Source: Flavobacterium sp. 1355
Lineage (GTDB): Bacteria; Bacteroidota; Bacteroidia; Flavobacteriales; Flavobacteriaceae
Assembly: GCF_017833415.1 (NCBI RefSeq)
Contig: NZ_JAFICC010000007.1
Location: forward strand, 124,001-188,000
Length of the DNA stretch: 64,000 nt
Reading direction: 5' to 3'
Shown: piece after piece, positions 9,047 through 19,800 of the stretch
Position numbering within the stretch: position 1 is the stretch's first letter
Layout: each line of letters begins with the position of its first letter
Notes under the pieces: generated by a model
The model's input: only the letters and a program-made list of their open reading frames with translations
Database searches by the model: none
What the model was told of the DNA's origin: nothing
Made by a program: the position numbers and the translations under genes

Positions 9047-9649
9047 ATGATTTTTGAAGTTATCCAAATAATTGCAGAACAAGTAAATAACTATCTCGAC
9101 GAAATTGGGCTGGACAAATCTGTTGTCCCTGAAAATATTGCTTTTTTAGAATCTCAAAATGAAGAAGTAGCTACAGCTTTAAAAAACAGCGTGGCCCTTA
9201 CGCTAATTAATCTGGATGAAGAAGCTACTCTAAAAAACTTTCCAAATCATTCTATCGAAAACAGTAAAACAGTTTATAAAAACAGCATCATCAATTTAAA
9301 TCTGTATTTGCTTTTTAGTGCCAATAGAGATCAATACCTCAGCTCTCTTAATGATATTTCTAAAATCATTGCCTTTTTTCAAGGAAAAAAACTCTTTACA
9401 CAAGCCAATACTATTTATAACAGAAATAATATTGCCATGAGCAATATTGACAACTTCAGATTTTCAGTTGAACTCTACACGCCCACTTTTGAAGAGTTAA
9501 ATTATATCTGGGGAACACTTGGCGGCAAACAATTTCCATCGGCCTTATACAAAGTCAGCATGATACAAATTGAGCGCAATATTGCACAAGGCGAAGGACA
9601 GCTTATCAGCAAGGTCGAAGGTGTAACAAAAACAAAAGAACAGTCATGA
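9047..9649 (+). CDS. eCIS cap / tail-terminator protein (DUF4255, Pvc16/Afp16-like)
   Basis: The 200-aa protein matches the DUF4255 type found at one end of eCIS operons. It has an N-terminal helix MIFEVIQIIAEQVNNYLDE, then VALTLINLDEEATLKN, INLNLYLLFSAN and a late SVELYTPTFEELNYIWGTL. Family members cap the distal end of the sheath-tube and help set its length. Its stop overlaps the next start by 4 nt (ATGA), so the two genes are translationally coupled. It opens the locus as read here. Confidence 0.85.
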   Translation: MIFEVIQIIAEQVNNYLDEIGLDKSVVPENIAFLESQNEEVATALKNSVALTLINLDEEATLKNFPNHSIENSKTVYKNSIINLNLYLLFSANRDQYLSSLNDISKIIAFFQGKKLFTQANTIYNRNNIAMSNIDNFRFSVELYTPTFEELNYIWGTLGGKQFPSALYKVSMIQIERNIAQGEGQLISKVEGVTKTKEQS

Positions 9650-10488
9650 GTTTTGCAATTACATACGGATTGTTGTTTGAAGTAACGTTTCTTCATAATT
9701 ATTTTTTGAATAACGGCGAAGAAACCTTTGCGGCTATGTCTGATTCTGATAAGGAAAAAATGATGCAGCAGTTTACAACAGATGCATTTACCACTATAAC
9801 GCCAACTTTTGAAACCTATAGAATACTCCAAAACTATAAAATGGTATTCAAAAAAACCAAAACAGGTTTTAGAGTTTACATCAAAGTTAAAGAAACAGAT
9901 GAAATCGACCCTTATATAAAAATTCCTGTTGATTTGAACTTACAATTTTTAATCAAGATTAATGATTATCAATTTGAGAATTATACCGATGTAGATTTTT
10001 CCCTTAATCAGGTATTCTTATTTAGCAACGTTAGACCTCCTACAGAGCCTGTTACGTTTGAATATCTCCCCAAAATAAATGACAACAAATTAATTTCAAG
10101 TGTTTTTTTAGTATCAGAAGAAACCACCAGCAATTTAATTTCAACATTACAGCCTTTAGAAAAACAAGACATTTTTGGGCTTCTTTCCTTAACGCTTCAG
10201 GGTGATAACACCTCAGGAAATATTATAGACAATTTTGGGAAAATGATTAGCCCGAATTTTAAAATTCATTTTGACAATCGAAAAACACTTTGGAGATACA
10301 TCAACCGGAAAACAGGAATCACAATTAAAACCAATACTGCAAAACCATTAACACGCTCGGGTTTTGTTGAAATTGACCCAGTTAACGATTTCACGCCTTC
10401 ACAGCTGCCAGATACTCAATACCCAAATCCGTCTGTAAAATCAATAACAAAAATAAGTAGTGACTACTATTCTGAAATATTTATTTAA
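9646..10488 (+). CDS. eCIS-associated protein of unknown function
   Basis: The 280-aa protein has no signal peptide and no recognised domain. It carries segments of predicted beta structure (YKMVFKKTKTGFRVYIKVKE; DLNLQFLIKINDYQFENY) and a Pro/Thr-rich C-terminus. It sits between the cap protein and the sheath with a 4-nt overlap upstream and 21 nt downstream, so it is very likely a structural or assembly factor of the particle. I cannot say which. Confidence 0.65.
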   Translation: MSFAITYGLLFEVTFLHNYFLNNGEETFAAMSDSDKEKMMQQFTTDAFTTITPTFETYRILQNYKMVFKKTKTGFRVYIKVKETDEIDPYIKIPVDLNLQFLIKINDYQFENYTDVDFSLNQVFLFSNVRPPTEPVTFEYLPKINDNKLISSVFLVSEETTSNLISTLQPLEKQDIFGLLSLTLQGDNTSGNIIDNFGKMISPNFKIHFDNRKTLWRYINRKTGITIKTNTAKPLTRSGFVEIDPVNDFTPSQLPDTQYPNPSVKSITKISSDYYSEIFI

Positions 10489-10509
10489 ATAATTAAAAAA
10501 CAATCAATT

Positions 10510-12612
10510 ATGGCAACAACTTACAAAACGCCTGGAGTATATATTGAGGAAATCGTAAAGTTTCCTCCTTCTGTTGCCCAGGTAGAAACAGCGATTCCCG
10601 CTTTTATTGGCTATACCGAAAAAGCTGCAAAGAAAACGGCAGGTGATTTAATTAATGACCCCGTAAGAATTACCTCTTTACTGGATTATGAAAACTATTT
10701 TGGTTCTGCCTATCCCGAAAAAACCATTTCTGTAAATATAACCGATGTAGAAATTGGCAGCAAATTACAAAGAGATATTGTAGTAAACCAACCCAGTTCG
10801 CCAAGCACTTTTTTAATGTATTATGCATTACAAATGTACTTTGCAAATGGCGGCGGGCCTTGCTATATTGTTTCTGTAAATACTTATGAAAAAGAAGACA
10901 GTACTATAAACCTGATTTCTTTTTCTGAATTAAATGGCGGTCTTGATTTATTAAAAAGTGAAGACGAACCTACACTTATTCTGTTTCCGGATGCTGCAGG
11001 ATTAGCCAGTGACAATGATTTTTATGCCTTATACAAAAATGCATTAACGCAATGTCATGATATGCAGGACCGATTTGCCATTATAGATACCTATAGAGAT
11101 ACAGAATATATAAATGACGACACTGATCTTGTTTCACCAATAGATGAAATTAGGCTTAAATTGAATCAGGAAAAAGATTATTTAAAATATGGAGCCGTAT
11201 ATTTTCCCTATTTAAAAACTATTCTGGATTATAGATATGATGAAAATTCCATTTTAATAAATCATATTTCATATAAAAAAGATGCTGTGCCAATAGCTCT
11301 TGGAGAACTTAATGATGCCAGTACTGCACTAACTCCAGTTATAACCTCTTTAAGAACTATAAGTGATTCTGCAGATGCAGATGCTACAAACGACGACATA
11401 GCGGGTGTCATTCCATCTATTTTAAAATATACCCAGGATCCTGCGGGTTATAATAATACTAATGCTGATTTTACCGTCGCAAAAACAATTCCGGCTTTTA
11501 CAAATTTATTAGATGCCTTGATTGTTCAATTAAGTAATCTGGTTGAAATTAAGAAAAACATTAAAAATGCAGCCAATTCAGCAATTGCATCTGTAGAAGA
11601 ATTGTCTACAGCAGATGATAACATCGTTATAGCGCTAGCCGCTTTTGTTGGCGGATTTGAAGGTAACAATAAAATTGAAAGTGTCTTAAAAAACATAATC
11701 GATCTTACTGCAAAACTCAAAAATGCCGATACTAATGCAAAAGTATTAAGCTTAGTAAAAACAAATACTACGAATATTATTACCGAAGTCAAAAAATTAT
11801 TAGACTACACTCCAGTTTTGGGATTGCCTAGCAATACTCTTGTAATCTCTCCCGATGTCTTCTTAAATATGTCTGCACAAGTTACTGCAATAATAGCAGC
11901 AGTTTCAGCTGTAAATGTATCCGGAGTAGACGTTAATAATGGCGCAATGAATGGAAGGTTTCTAGCTGATATTGAGCCTCTGGAAAATGCATCATACAAT
12001 ATCATTAAGTCGGAAATTGCAAGTCTTCCTATTACACTACCGCCCAGTTCTGCATTGGCAGGAGTCTATGCAAGAGTAGACAGTGACCGCGGCGTATGGA
12101 AAGCACCGGCAAATGTAGGCCTAAACTATGTAATCAAACCATCGGTAAAAATAACAAATGGAGATCAGGACAACTTAAATATTGACACCACTGCAGGAAA
12201 ATCTATTAATGCTATCAGAAGCTTTACCGGCAAAGGAACCTTGGTTTGGGGGTCAAGAACCCTGGCTGGTAACGATAGCGAATGGCGTTATATCCCGGTT
12301 CGCCGCTTCTTCAATATGGCCGAAGAATCTATTAAAAAAGCAACCGAACAGTTTGTTTTTGAACCAAATGATGCCAATACCTGGATAAGAGTAAGAGCCA
12401 TGATTGAGAATTTCTTAATTCTGCAATGGAGAGCCGGAGCATTGGTTGGGGCAAAACCTGAACAGGCATTTTATGTTAGAATCGGACTTGGACAAACCAT
12501 GTCGGCTGTAGATATTTTGGATGGTAAAATGGTTATCGAAATCGGAATGGCAGTAGCCCGTCCGGCAGAATTCATCATTTTACGTTTCTCTCACAAAATG
12601 CAGGAATCTTAA
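10510..12612 (+). CDS. eCIS contractile tail sheath protein
   Basis: The start MATTYKTPGVYIEEIVKFPP is the classic sheath N-terminus (TPGVYIEEI). The C-terminal core is also typical: IRSFTGKGTLVWGSRTL, YIPVRRFFNMAEESI, FVFEPNDANTWIRVR, and a final GMAVARPAEFIILRFSHKM. Sheath subunits form the contractile tube whose shortening drives the inner tube outward. At 700 aa it is longer than the roughly 350-500 aa usual in eCIS. Residues ~260-490 are an Ala/Asp/Asn-rich, mostly helical insertion between the two conserved halves, probably exposed on the outside. It is the only sheath gene in the locus. Confidence 0.93.
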   Translation: MATTYKTPGVYIEEIVKFPPSVAQVETAIPAFIGYTEKAAKKTAGDLINDPVRITSLLDYENYFGSAYPEKTISVNITDVEIGSKLQRDIVVNQPSSPSTFLMYYALQMYFANGGGPCYIVSVNTYEKEDSTINLISFSELNGGLDLLKSEDEPTLILFPDAAGLASDNDFYALYKNALTQCHDMQDRFAIIDTYRDTEYINDDTDLVSPIDEIRLKLNQEKDYLKYGAVYFPYLKTILDYRYDENSILINHISYKKDAVPIALGELNDASTALTPVITSLRTISDSADADATNDDIAGVIPSILKYTQDPAGYNNTNADFTVAKTIPAFTNLLDALIVQLSNLVEIKKNIKNAANSAIASVEELSTADDNIVIALAAFVGGFEGNNKIESVLKNIIDLTAKLKNADTNAKVLSLVKTNTTNIITEVKKLLDYTPVLGLPSNTLVISPDVFLNMSAQVTAIIAAVSAVNVSGVDVNNGAMNGRFLADIEPLENASYNIIKSEIASLPITLPPSSALAGVYARVDSDRGVWKAPANVGLNYVIKPSVKITNGDQDNLNIDTTAGKSINAIRSFTGKGTLVWGSRTLAGNDSEWRYIPVRRFFNMAEESIKKATEQFVFEPNDANTWIRVRAMIENFLILQWRAGALVGAKPEQAFYVRIGLGQTMSAVDILDGKMVIEIGMAVARPAEFIILRFSHKMQES

Positions 12613-12641
12613 TTAATATCAACATTAAAAAAATATAGATC

Positions 12642-13070
12642 ATGAGTTATCCACTACCAAAGTTTCATTTCTCAGTTGACTGGAAAGGAACAAAAATAGG
12701 GTTTACAGAAGTTTCGGGATTAGATGTAGAAACTGAAGTCATTGAATACCGTCAGGGAGCAAGTCCCGAATACAGCAAGATTAAAATGCCCGGCATGCAG
12801 AAATTCTCTAACATCACATTGAAAAGAGGAACGTTTGCAAGCGATAACGAGTATTATACCTGGTGGAATACGGTAAAACTAAACACCATAGAAAGAAGGG
12901 ACATCACCATCAAACTACTCAACGAAGATCACGAACCTGTGATTACCTGGAAAGTAAAAAACGCATGGCCAACTAAAATTCAATCGACTGATTTAAAAGC
13001 CGACGGAAATGAAGTTGCTATAGAATCTATGGAACTGGTTCACGAAGGTTTATCTATTCAAAATGACTAG
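12642..13070 (+). CDS. eCIS inner tube protein 1 (gp19/Hcp-like)
   Basis: The 142-aa protein belongs to the T4 gp19-type tail tube family. Visible features are PLPKFHFSVDWKGTKIGFTE, VSGLDVETEVIEYRQG, the KMPGMQKFSNITLKRG motif and WKVKNAWPTKIQSTDLKA. It would polymerise into hexameric rings lining the sheath. A ribosome binding region lies 30 nt after the sheath stop, and the second tube gene follows after 2 nt. Confidence 0.93.
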   Translation: MSYPLPKFHFSVDWKGTKIGFTEVSGLDVETEVIEYRQGASPEYSKIKMPGMQKFSNITLKRGTFASDNEYYTWWNTVKLNTIERRDITIKLLNEDHEPVITWKVKNAWPTKIQSTDLKADGNEVAIESMELVHEGLSIQND

Positions 13071-13072
13071 TC

Positions 13073-13519
13073 ATGACTAACTATTATCCACCTGTCGGTT
13101 TTCACTTTTTAGTTGAATTTGAAGGTCTTGGTTCGCAAGAAAAAGACCATCAGTTTCAATCTGTCTCCGGTTTGTCTGTTGACATCGAAACCGAAGAAAT
13201 TGCCGAAGGAGGAGAAAATAGATTCAAACACAAACTTCCTGTAAAGACAAAATATCCAAACCTGACTTTAAAAAGAGGAATTCTGATTGATTCTAAAGTT
13301 ATAGACTGGTGCAGGGATGCTATCGAAAATTTTTCTTTCAGGCCGGTAAACCTTACGGTTAAACTGCTCAATCAGGAACATCAGCCTTTGGTTTCATGGA
13401 ACGTCGTTCACGCCTATCCTGTAAAATGGTCGGTTGAAGATTTTAATGCCGAAGAAAATAAACTCGTTATTGAAAACGTAGAGCTTACCTACAATTATTT
13501 CACCTTAATTAAAAGTTAG
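13073..13519 (+). CDS. eCIS inner tube protein 2 (tube initiator-like)
   Basis: The 148-aa gp19-type protein is related to the preceding tube protein: YYPPVGFHFLVEFEGLG, SVSGLSVDIETEEIAEGG, KYPNLTLKRGILID and WNVVHAYPVKWSVEDFNAEE. By analogy with Pvc5/Afp5 it is likely the tube ring that joins the main tube to the baseplate hub. That role is inferred from family and position. Confidence 0.9.
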   Translation: MTNYYPPVGFHFLVEFEGLGSQEKDHQFQSVSGLSVDIETEEIAEGGENRFKHKLPVKTKYPNLTLKRGILIDSKVIDWCRDAIENFSFRPVNLTVKLLNQEHQPLVSWNVVHAYPVKWSVEDFNAEENKLVIENVELTYNYFTLIKS

Positions 13520-13521
13520 TC

Positions 13522-13677
13522 ATGCCCATAGAAATAAAAGAGCTTCACATTAAAATAAACGTGAACGAAGGATCTAAACCGGCTTCTCCGGCAAAAGCAA
13601 AAAGCAAGGATGAAGACGCTGTAGCCGAATGTGTAGCACAAGTAATGAAAATCATCGAACGTAAAAAAGAACGATAG
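13522..13677 (+). CDS. DUF5908 small eCIS protein
   Basis: A 51-aa gene starting at ATG 13522, 2 nt after the tube gene and 2 nt before the next. The product begins MPIEIKELHIKINVNE and ends KIIERKKER, with an acidic middle. Small proteins of this kind (DUF5908) are regularly placed between tube and LysM genes in Bacteroidota eCIS loci. The spacing and codon pattern support a real gene; its role is unknown. Confidence 0.8.
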   Translation: MPIEIKELHIKINVNEGSKPASPAKAKSKDEDAVAECVAQVMKIIERKKER

Positions 13678-13679
13678 TC

Positions 13680-14363
13680 ATGCCAGGAGAATTAGAAAAA
13701 CTAACCGTCACAGCATATAGTGATCCGGAATTCAACAACAAAATTGCTGATGGCAAATTTTCTACGCTGATGAATCCCGAAAAATACACCTATCACTATA
13801 AAATTGAAACAGATGAAACCCAGGCTTCGGGAACGAGTACCGTTTCTCCGAGATTTAATAAAAAATTGCCTGAAAACCTGGAACTCGATTTTGTTTTTGA
13901 CCGGTCGGGCGTAATTAACGGTTTCAAAAGTTCTGACGATGGGATTATCGATGACATTGAGAAATTCAAAAAAGTCATTTTGGATTATAATGGAGATGAA
14001 CATAAACCCAATTACCTCATTATTTCCTGGGGAACATTGCTTTTTAAAGGTTCCCTGACGGAAATGGATGTAGAGTTCAAACTCTTTAAACCAGATGGAA
14101 CACCAATAAGAGCAATTGCAAAAGCAAAATTTCAGGGTTTTGTCGAAGACAATTTAAGAGCAGCAAAAGAAAATAACAAATCGCCCGATTTAACACATTA
14201 CCGAACTGTAAAAGAAGGCGATACACTGCCTTTGATGTCGTATCACATTTATGGCGATTCGAAGTATTATCTGGAAGTGGCCAGAGTCAATAATATTGTC
14301 AATTTCAGAAAACTAAAAACAGGGCAAAAACTATTTTTCCCTCCCTTACAAAAACAATCCTAA
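13680..14363 (+). CDS. CIS-tube / LysM baseplate hub protein (Pvc7/Afp7, gp53-like)
   Basis: The 227-aa protein has an N-terminal CIS-tube domain (residues ~1-150, FSTLMNPEKYTYHYKIE, LELDFVFDRSGVI, GTLLFKGSLTEMDVEF) and a C-terminal LysM domain (residues ~175-224, YRTVKEGDTLPLMSYHIYGD, LKTGQKLFFPPL). In Pvc/Afp particles this component links the spike hub to the tube; LysM may grip the baseplate rather than peptidoglycan. Its stop overlaps the spike start (TAATG). Confidence 0.88.
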   Translation: MPGELEKLTVTAYSDPEFNNKIADGKFSTLMNPEKYTYHYKIETDETQASGTSTVSPRFNKKLPENLELDFVFDRSGVINGFKSSDDGIIDDIEKFKKVILDYNGDEHKPNYLIISWGTLLFKGSLTEMDVEFKLFKPDGTPIRAIAKAKFQGFVEDNLRAAKENNKSPDLTHYRTVKEGDTLPLMSYHIYGDSKYYLEVARVNNIVNFRKLKTGQKLFFPPLQKQS

Positions 14364-16108
14364 TGAACAATAGCGGAGTCATACAAACCAGTAAAAGTGC
14401 CGATTTGGTAACACTTAAAATTTTAATTGAAGGTCAGGAGTTATCCAATACCTATCAGGTAAAAAGTGTTGTGGTACAAAATGAAGCCAACAGGATTCCT
14501 ATGGCTCAAATTGTGATGACAGATGGCGAAGCTTCTGAAAGAGATTTTAAACTGAGCAATGAAGATTTGCTGATTCCGGGCAAAAAAATCGAAATAAATG
14601 CGGGCTATCACAATGATGAAGAAACCATTTACAAAGGAATCATCATCAAACATTCAATCAAAATAAAAAGCGATGCTTCTTTGTTGATTATCGAATGCAA
14701 AGACGAAGCTGTAAAACTCACTATTGGCAGAAAGAGCAAGTATTTTTATGATGTAAAAGACAGCGAAGTATTTGAAGAAATTATAGATTCTTATGGATTA
14801 GGAAAAGATGTTGAAGCCACTAATTTTAGTCATAAAGAAATTGTGCAGTACAATACATCCGATTGGGATTTCATCGTTTCAAGAGCGCAGGCTAACGGAA
14901 AACTTTGTTTTGTTGAGAACGGAAAAATTACTATCAGCAAACCCAACATAACCGCATCGCCTGTTGAAACCATTACTTTTGGTGCTACTTTACTTGATTT
15001 TGATGCCGAAATTGATGCCCGTAATCAATTTGCTAAAGTATCCTCTTACAGCTGGAATTATACAGATCAGGAATTAGTTGAGATCGAAGCCAGCGATCCG
15101 GCAGTAAGTCTGAATGGCAATCTTTCTGTTGCTGATTTGTCTAAAACTATTGAGCTTGAAAATCTGGAATTGCGTCACGGCGGTACACTCACCGAAGTAG
15201 AACTGCAGGATTGGGCAGATGCCAAATTACTGTTTCAGCAATTATCAAAAATCCGTGGAAGAGTCAAATTTCAGGGTATTCCCGCTGTGAAACCAAACAC
15301 CATAATTACGCTCGAAGGCGTTGGCGACCGATTTAACGGAAATGCTTATGTCACTGGTGTTTTTCACGAACTGGCAGAAGGAAACTGGACAATTGATGCT
15401 CAATTTGGTTTAAACCCGGAATGGTTTTCTGAAACATTTGACATTCATACACCTACAGGTTCGGGAATTATTCCGGCCATAAAAGGGCTGCAGGTTGGAA
15501 TTGTAACCCAACTCGAAGAAGATCCTAATGGTGAAGACCGGATTTTGGTAAAGATTCCCATTATCAATAATGATGAACAAGGTATCTGGTGCCGCGTTGC
15601 TTCGCCCGATGCCGGAGATAAAAGAGGTTTTTTTTTCAGGCCCGAAATTGAAGATGAAGTAATAATTGGTTTTATTAATGAAGACCCAAATAATGCTATT
15701 GTTTTAGGAATGCTTCACAGCAGCGGAAAACCATCACCCATTACAGCTTCTGATGACAATCATCAAAAAGGAATTGTAACCCGAAGTGAAATGAAAGTTC
15801 TGTTTGACGATGAAAAAAAATCAATTGCCATTGAAACTCCTGCCGGAAAAAAAATAACACTAGATGAAGATCAGGGCGTCATTAAAATTGAAGACGAAAA
15901 TTCGAATATTATCACCATCGACAGCAACGGAATAAAAATAGAAAGTGCTGGAAATATTGAATTCAAAGCCACCGGAGATGTAAAAATCGAAGGAACCAAT
16001 GTTTCTATAAATGCCAGCGCACAATTTAAGGCAGAAGGAAGCGCGGGTGTAGAAATGTCATCTGGAGCTACTGCCGTTTTAAAAGGAAGTATGGTACAAA
16101 TAAACTAA
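14363..16108 (+). CDS. eCIS spike protein, VgrG-like (Pvc8/Afp8)
   Basis: The 581-aa protein has the gp27/VgrG-type N-terminal half (residues ~1-370) and a phage_GPD/gp5-type OB domain starting near LQVGIVTQLEEDPNGEDRIL. The C-terminal beta-helix needle contains repeats such as IKIEDENSNIITIDSNGIKI, IEFKATGDVKIEGTNVSINA and QFKAEGSAGVEM. It forms the trimeric spike at the particle tip. The PAAR tip is encoded 4 nt downstream. Confidence 0.93.
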   Translation: MNNSGVIQTSKSADLVTLKILIEGQELSNTYQVKSVVVQNEANRIPMAQIVMTDGEASERDFKLSNEDLLIPGKKIEINAGYHNDEETIYKGIIIKHSIKIKSDASLLIIECKDEAVKLTIGRKSKYFYDVKDSEVFEEIIDSYGLGKDVEATNFSHKEIVQYNTSDWDFIVSRAQANGKLCFVENGKITISKPNITASPVETITFGATLLDFDAEIDARNQFAKVSSYSWNYTDQELVEIEASDPAVSLNGNLSVADLSKTIELENLELRHGGTLTEVELQDWADAKLLFQQLSKIRGRVKFQGIPAVKPNTIITLEGVGDRFNGNAYVTGVFHELAEGNWTIDAQFGLNPEWFSETFDIHTPTGSGIIPAIKGLQVGIVTQLEEDPNGEDRILVKIPIINNDEQGIWCRVASPDAGDKRGFFFRPEIEDEVIIGFINEDPNNAIVLGMLHSSGKPSPITASDDNHQKGIVTRSEMKVLFDDEKKSIAIETPAGKKITLDEDQGVIKIEDENSNIITIDSNGIKIESAGNIEFKATGDVKIEGTNVSINASAQFKAEGSAGVEMSSGATAVLKGSMVQIN

Positions 16109-16112
16109 AATT

Positions 16113-16403
16113 ATGGGAGCACCAGCCGCAAGAATTTCAGATATGCACGTTTGCCCAATGGTTACTGCAACGGTTCCTCATGTGGGCGGCCCGATTTTAC
16201 CTGCCGGCGCGCCAACCGTTTTAATTGGCGGAATGCCTGCTGCATGTGTTGGCGACATGGCCACGTGTACAGGACCGCCAGATAGTATTGTTGCAGGATC
16301 ATCAACGGTTTTTATTGGTGGCAAACCAGCAGCTCGTATGGGCGATTCAACTGCGCATGGCGGCACAATAGTCGCCGGATTAGCAACTGTATTAATTGGG
16401 TAA
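16113..16403 (+). CDS. PAAR-domain spike tip protein
   Basis: The 96-aa protein is a bare PAAR domain that sharpens the spike. It has the repeated pattern of the family (PAARISDMHVCPM, GGPILPAGAPTVLIGGMPAA, GSSTVFIGGKPAARMGD, GGTIVAGLATVLIG) and candidate metal ligands in the DMHVCPMV, CVGDMATC and DSTAHGG segments. No toxin extension is fused to it. Confidence 0.93.
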   Translation: MGAPAARISDMHVCPMVTATVPHVGGPILPAGAPTVLIGGMPAACVGDMATCTGPPDSIVAGSSTVFIGGKPAARMGDSTAHGGTIVAGLATVLIG

Positions 16404-16405
16404 TT

Positions 16406-16816
16406 ATGGAAACAGAACAAGATTTTTTGGGTATTGGATGGAGTTTTCCTCCTGAATTTAAAGATAGTACCAAAGCCGTAATAATGCTGACAGATGAAAA
16501 CGATATTAAAAGCAGTTTGGAAATCCTGCTTTCAACCAAAATTGGCGAGCGCATCATGCAGCCCAAATATGGATGTAATATGGATGAGTTATTATTTAGC
16601 CCATTAAACAGAACTTTAAAAACGTTTGTTTCTGAACTGATAAAAACGGCTATTCTGTATCACGAACCCAGAATTGACGTTGAGAAAATTGACATTACAA
16701 AAGGTGACGATTTGAGCGGCGAATTATTAGTACTGATAGATTTTAAAGTACGCGCTACCAATTCGAGAATAAATATGGTTTATCCATTTTACAAACAAGA
16801 AGGAACCAATTTATAA
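16406..16816 (+). CDS. Baseplate wedge protein, gp25/GPW family (Pvc9-like)
   Basis: The 136-aa protein has the gp25 features: DENDIKSSLEILLSTKIGER, IMQPKYGCNMDELLFSPLN and an E-PRIDVEKIDI strand. gp25 proteins nucleate sheath assembly on the baseplate. It begins 2 nt after the PAAR gene. Confidence 0.92.
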   Translation: METEQDFLGIGWSFPPEFKDSTKAVIMLTDENDIKSSLEILLSTKIGERIMQPKYGCNMDELLFSPLNRTLKTFVSELIKTAILYHEPRIDVEKIDITKGDDLSGELLVLIDFKVRATNSRINMVYPFYKQEGTNL

Positions 16817-16827
16817 ATTGTTAAAAG

Positions 16828-19800
16828 ATGAGTAATTGTAATACTATATTGAGCGTTTTGACTTCTAATGGCAGCGACCAAAAGCAACGCTATCTCAACG
16901 CGTTACAACCCGAAAACATTCGTCTTAATGATTTTGAACTGACTGACTGGGTTTTGTTTGCCCATAATTTTTCTGAATATGTAAATTATTTTGAAACCTC
17001 AAATTCCCAAACTCCGTCAGGCAACTGGAAACCTTTTTTTGATTTCTTTAAATGGAATGGAGAAAAACCATCTATAGAAAATCAATTAAAACTGGACCGT
17101 GTCAAAAAAGAACTGACTGACTTAATCGAAGAGAATAAAAAAGGGTATGCCATTACACCGCATTTAACTTTATTCCTTACTTTTTTGATGCTGCTGGAAA
17201 ACAGCAAAAAAAGATACAACAACCTTACGAAACGTCATCTGGATTTTTATTACAGCCAGATTTTACATATTGACAAACTGCCTGCCACACCAGATAAAGT
17301 ATACCTGATTTTTGAGTTGGCAAAAAATGCTCTTCAGGAAAAAGTTGAAGCCAAAACAGGTTTTGACGGCGGTAAAGATACTTTGGGTAAAACCAGAACG
17401 TATTATACTAACAATGAATTGATAGCCAATAAAACGGTCGTTTCTTTATTGAAAAACATTTATAATGATATTGACGAAAAAAAAATAACAGCAAGCCCGG
17501 TCGCAAATTCTTACGATGGTTTAGGAGCTGCATTTCCCGATAAAAACAATACGCAATGGTGGCCTTTTGGTTACATTGATAAAACTGGTGTCTTACCCAA
17601 ATTGCCAAATCCGACTTTGGGTTTTGCAGTAGCCTCACCTATTCTGTTTTTGTCAGAAGGAAAACGCAGCATTCAGATGAGTTTTACTTTTCAGAATGAT
17701 ATCACTGCTATCACTTCTGCCATTATAAAAGAATGCTTAAGCCTCCAGTTAACTACAGCCAAAAAATGGCTTGAAGTTGCCGAAATTGCATTATCATTAC
17801 CCATAAAATCAGGCAGTACTTACACTACTTCTGTGAGCGGGAAAACGATGAAAATTGCTTTTCTCCTAGATGAAAATGCAGATGCTATTAGCGGTTATGA
17901 TGCTAAAGTTTACGGTGAAGAATTTGCCACGAACCTGCCGGTTGCAAAATTTAATCTGGATGTTACAAAAGCCAATGGCTACGACTTATACAAATTATTG
18001 GCCGAAAACAAATTAGAAAACATCGTCATCAACATTGATGTTCAAAACATTAAGAATGCTGTTCTTGAAAATGATTACGGCAGTATCAACGCTGCAAAAC
18101 CGTTTTTTGCTTTTTCACCACAGCCTGTTGATAGTTCTAACTTTCTGATAAAATACAACGAAGCTTTTACTAAAAAATGGGAAAATATAAATATCGATAT
18201 ACTTTGGAAAAACACTCCTGTTGATTTTGTAGAACATTATAAAGCTTACAAGACGACTGCCTTAAATACCATTAGTGTAGGTGCTTTTAAAAGCAGTGTC
18301 CTAAATGCCTCTAATGGTTTTATAAGTACTGGCGGAATCGTAACAGCTAACAGTTATTTTCAATATCAGCCTGCAATTTTATCTAATAATATCTGGCAGA
18401 ATTACGGAAGTGCTGCAACTTTATTTACAGCAACAAATCCATTTAAAACGACATTAAATATAGCCAATTCTAATTTTATCACAGAGAAAAATGGCCAGCT
18501 AAAACTAACACTGACAAAATCGTTTTTACATAAATTATATCCAAAAATTTATGCTCTGGCACTTTCTACAGACGATGCCAATGTTGTAATTCCAAACGAA
18601 CCTTACACACCACTGGCAGAAAATCTAATATTAAATTATACAGCTTCTGAAACAACCAAATTCTCAGTAACCGTAGGAGAAACATTAGAAGGAATTTATA
18701 CTAAAAACGAAGCGAAATTATTTCATATTCATCCTTTTGGATATTCTGAAGAACACAGTTATCTAAAATCTATATTGGATTATGCAGAAAACGAAAATTC
18801 ATATCTGATTCCTACGTATTGCAAAGGCGGAGAATTATTTATAGGTTTAGAAAATGTACAGGAATTACAGCAAATCACATTATTGTTTCAGGTTTTGGAA
18901 GGAAGTGAAAACCCAACGACACCCTCTTTTACCGGAAAACAGAAAATAGAATGGTCTGTTTTGGGCAATAACGAATGGCGCATTCTCAATCCTTCTGATA
19001 TTTTAGGAAATGAAACGGATAACTTATTACAATCCGGAATTCTCAAATTCAACTTACCAAAAGAAGCCACTCAAAACAACACACGTCTTCCTAAAAATTA
19101 CATCTGGCTTAAAGCCAAAATGCATAAAAAATTCGATGTGGTTTGTAAAATAACCGGAATTCATTCTCAGGCGGTTTTGGCTGCTTTTCAGGATAATGCT
19201 AATGATTTATCGCATTTAAAAACCGGATTAGAAGCCGGAACTATTTCTAAGCTGCTGCAAAGACTTAGTAATGTAAAATCGGTTACACAGCCTTATAACA
19301 GTTTTGATTATAAACCAGTAGAGTCCAGTGAAGATTATTACAGAAGAATCAGCGAACGCCTTCGACACAAAAACAGAGCGGTTACGATGTGGGATTACGA
19401 ACATATCGTACTGCAAAAATTTCCGGAATTATATAAGGTAAAATGCCTGAACCATACCTGCGACGACTCGTATCAATCGCCCGGAAATGTGACTTTGGTT
19501 GTCATTCCGGACACGGTAAACAAGAACGTATTCGATATTTACCAGCCGCGGGTAAGCACCGCCACACTTAACAAAGTCAAAAAACATATTGATCAATTGA
19601 ACTCCATGCATGTAACCACGTATGTGATTAATCCAAAATATGAAGAAGTTCAGGTTGATCTGAAAGTCAAATTTAAGCCGGGTTACGATGAAAATTTCTA
19701 CATGCAGGAACTCAATGCCGATATTATCAAGTTTTTATCGCCCTGGGCACTCGACAAAAATATTCCGATCACGTTTGGGGTCACCATTCATTCCAGCCTG

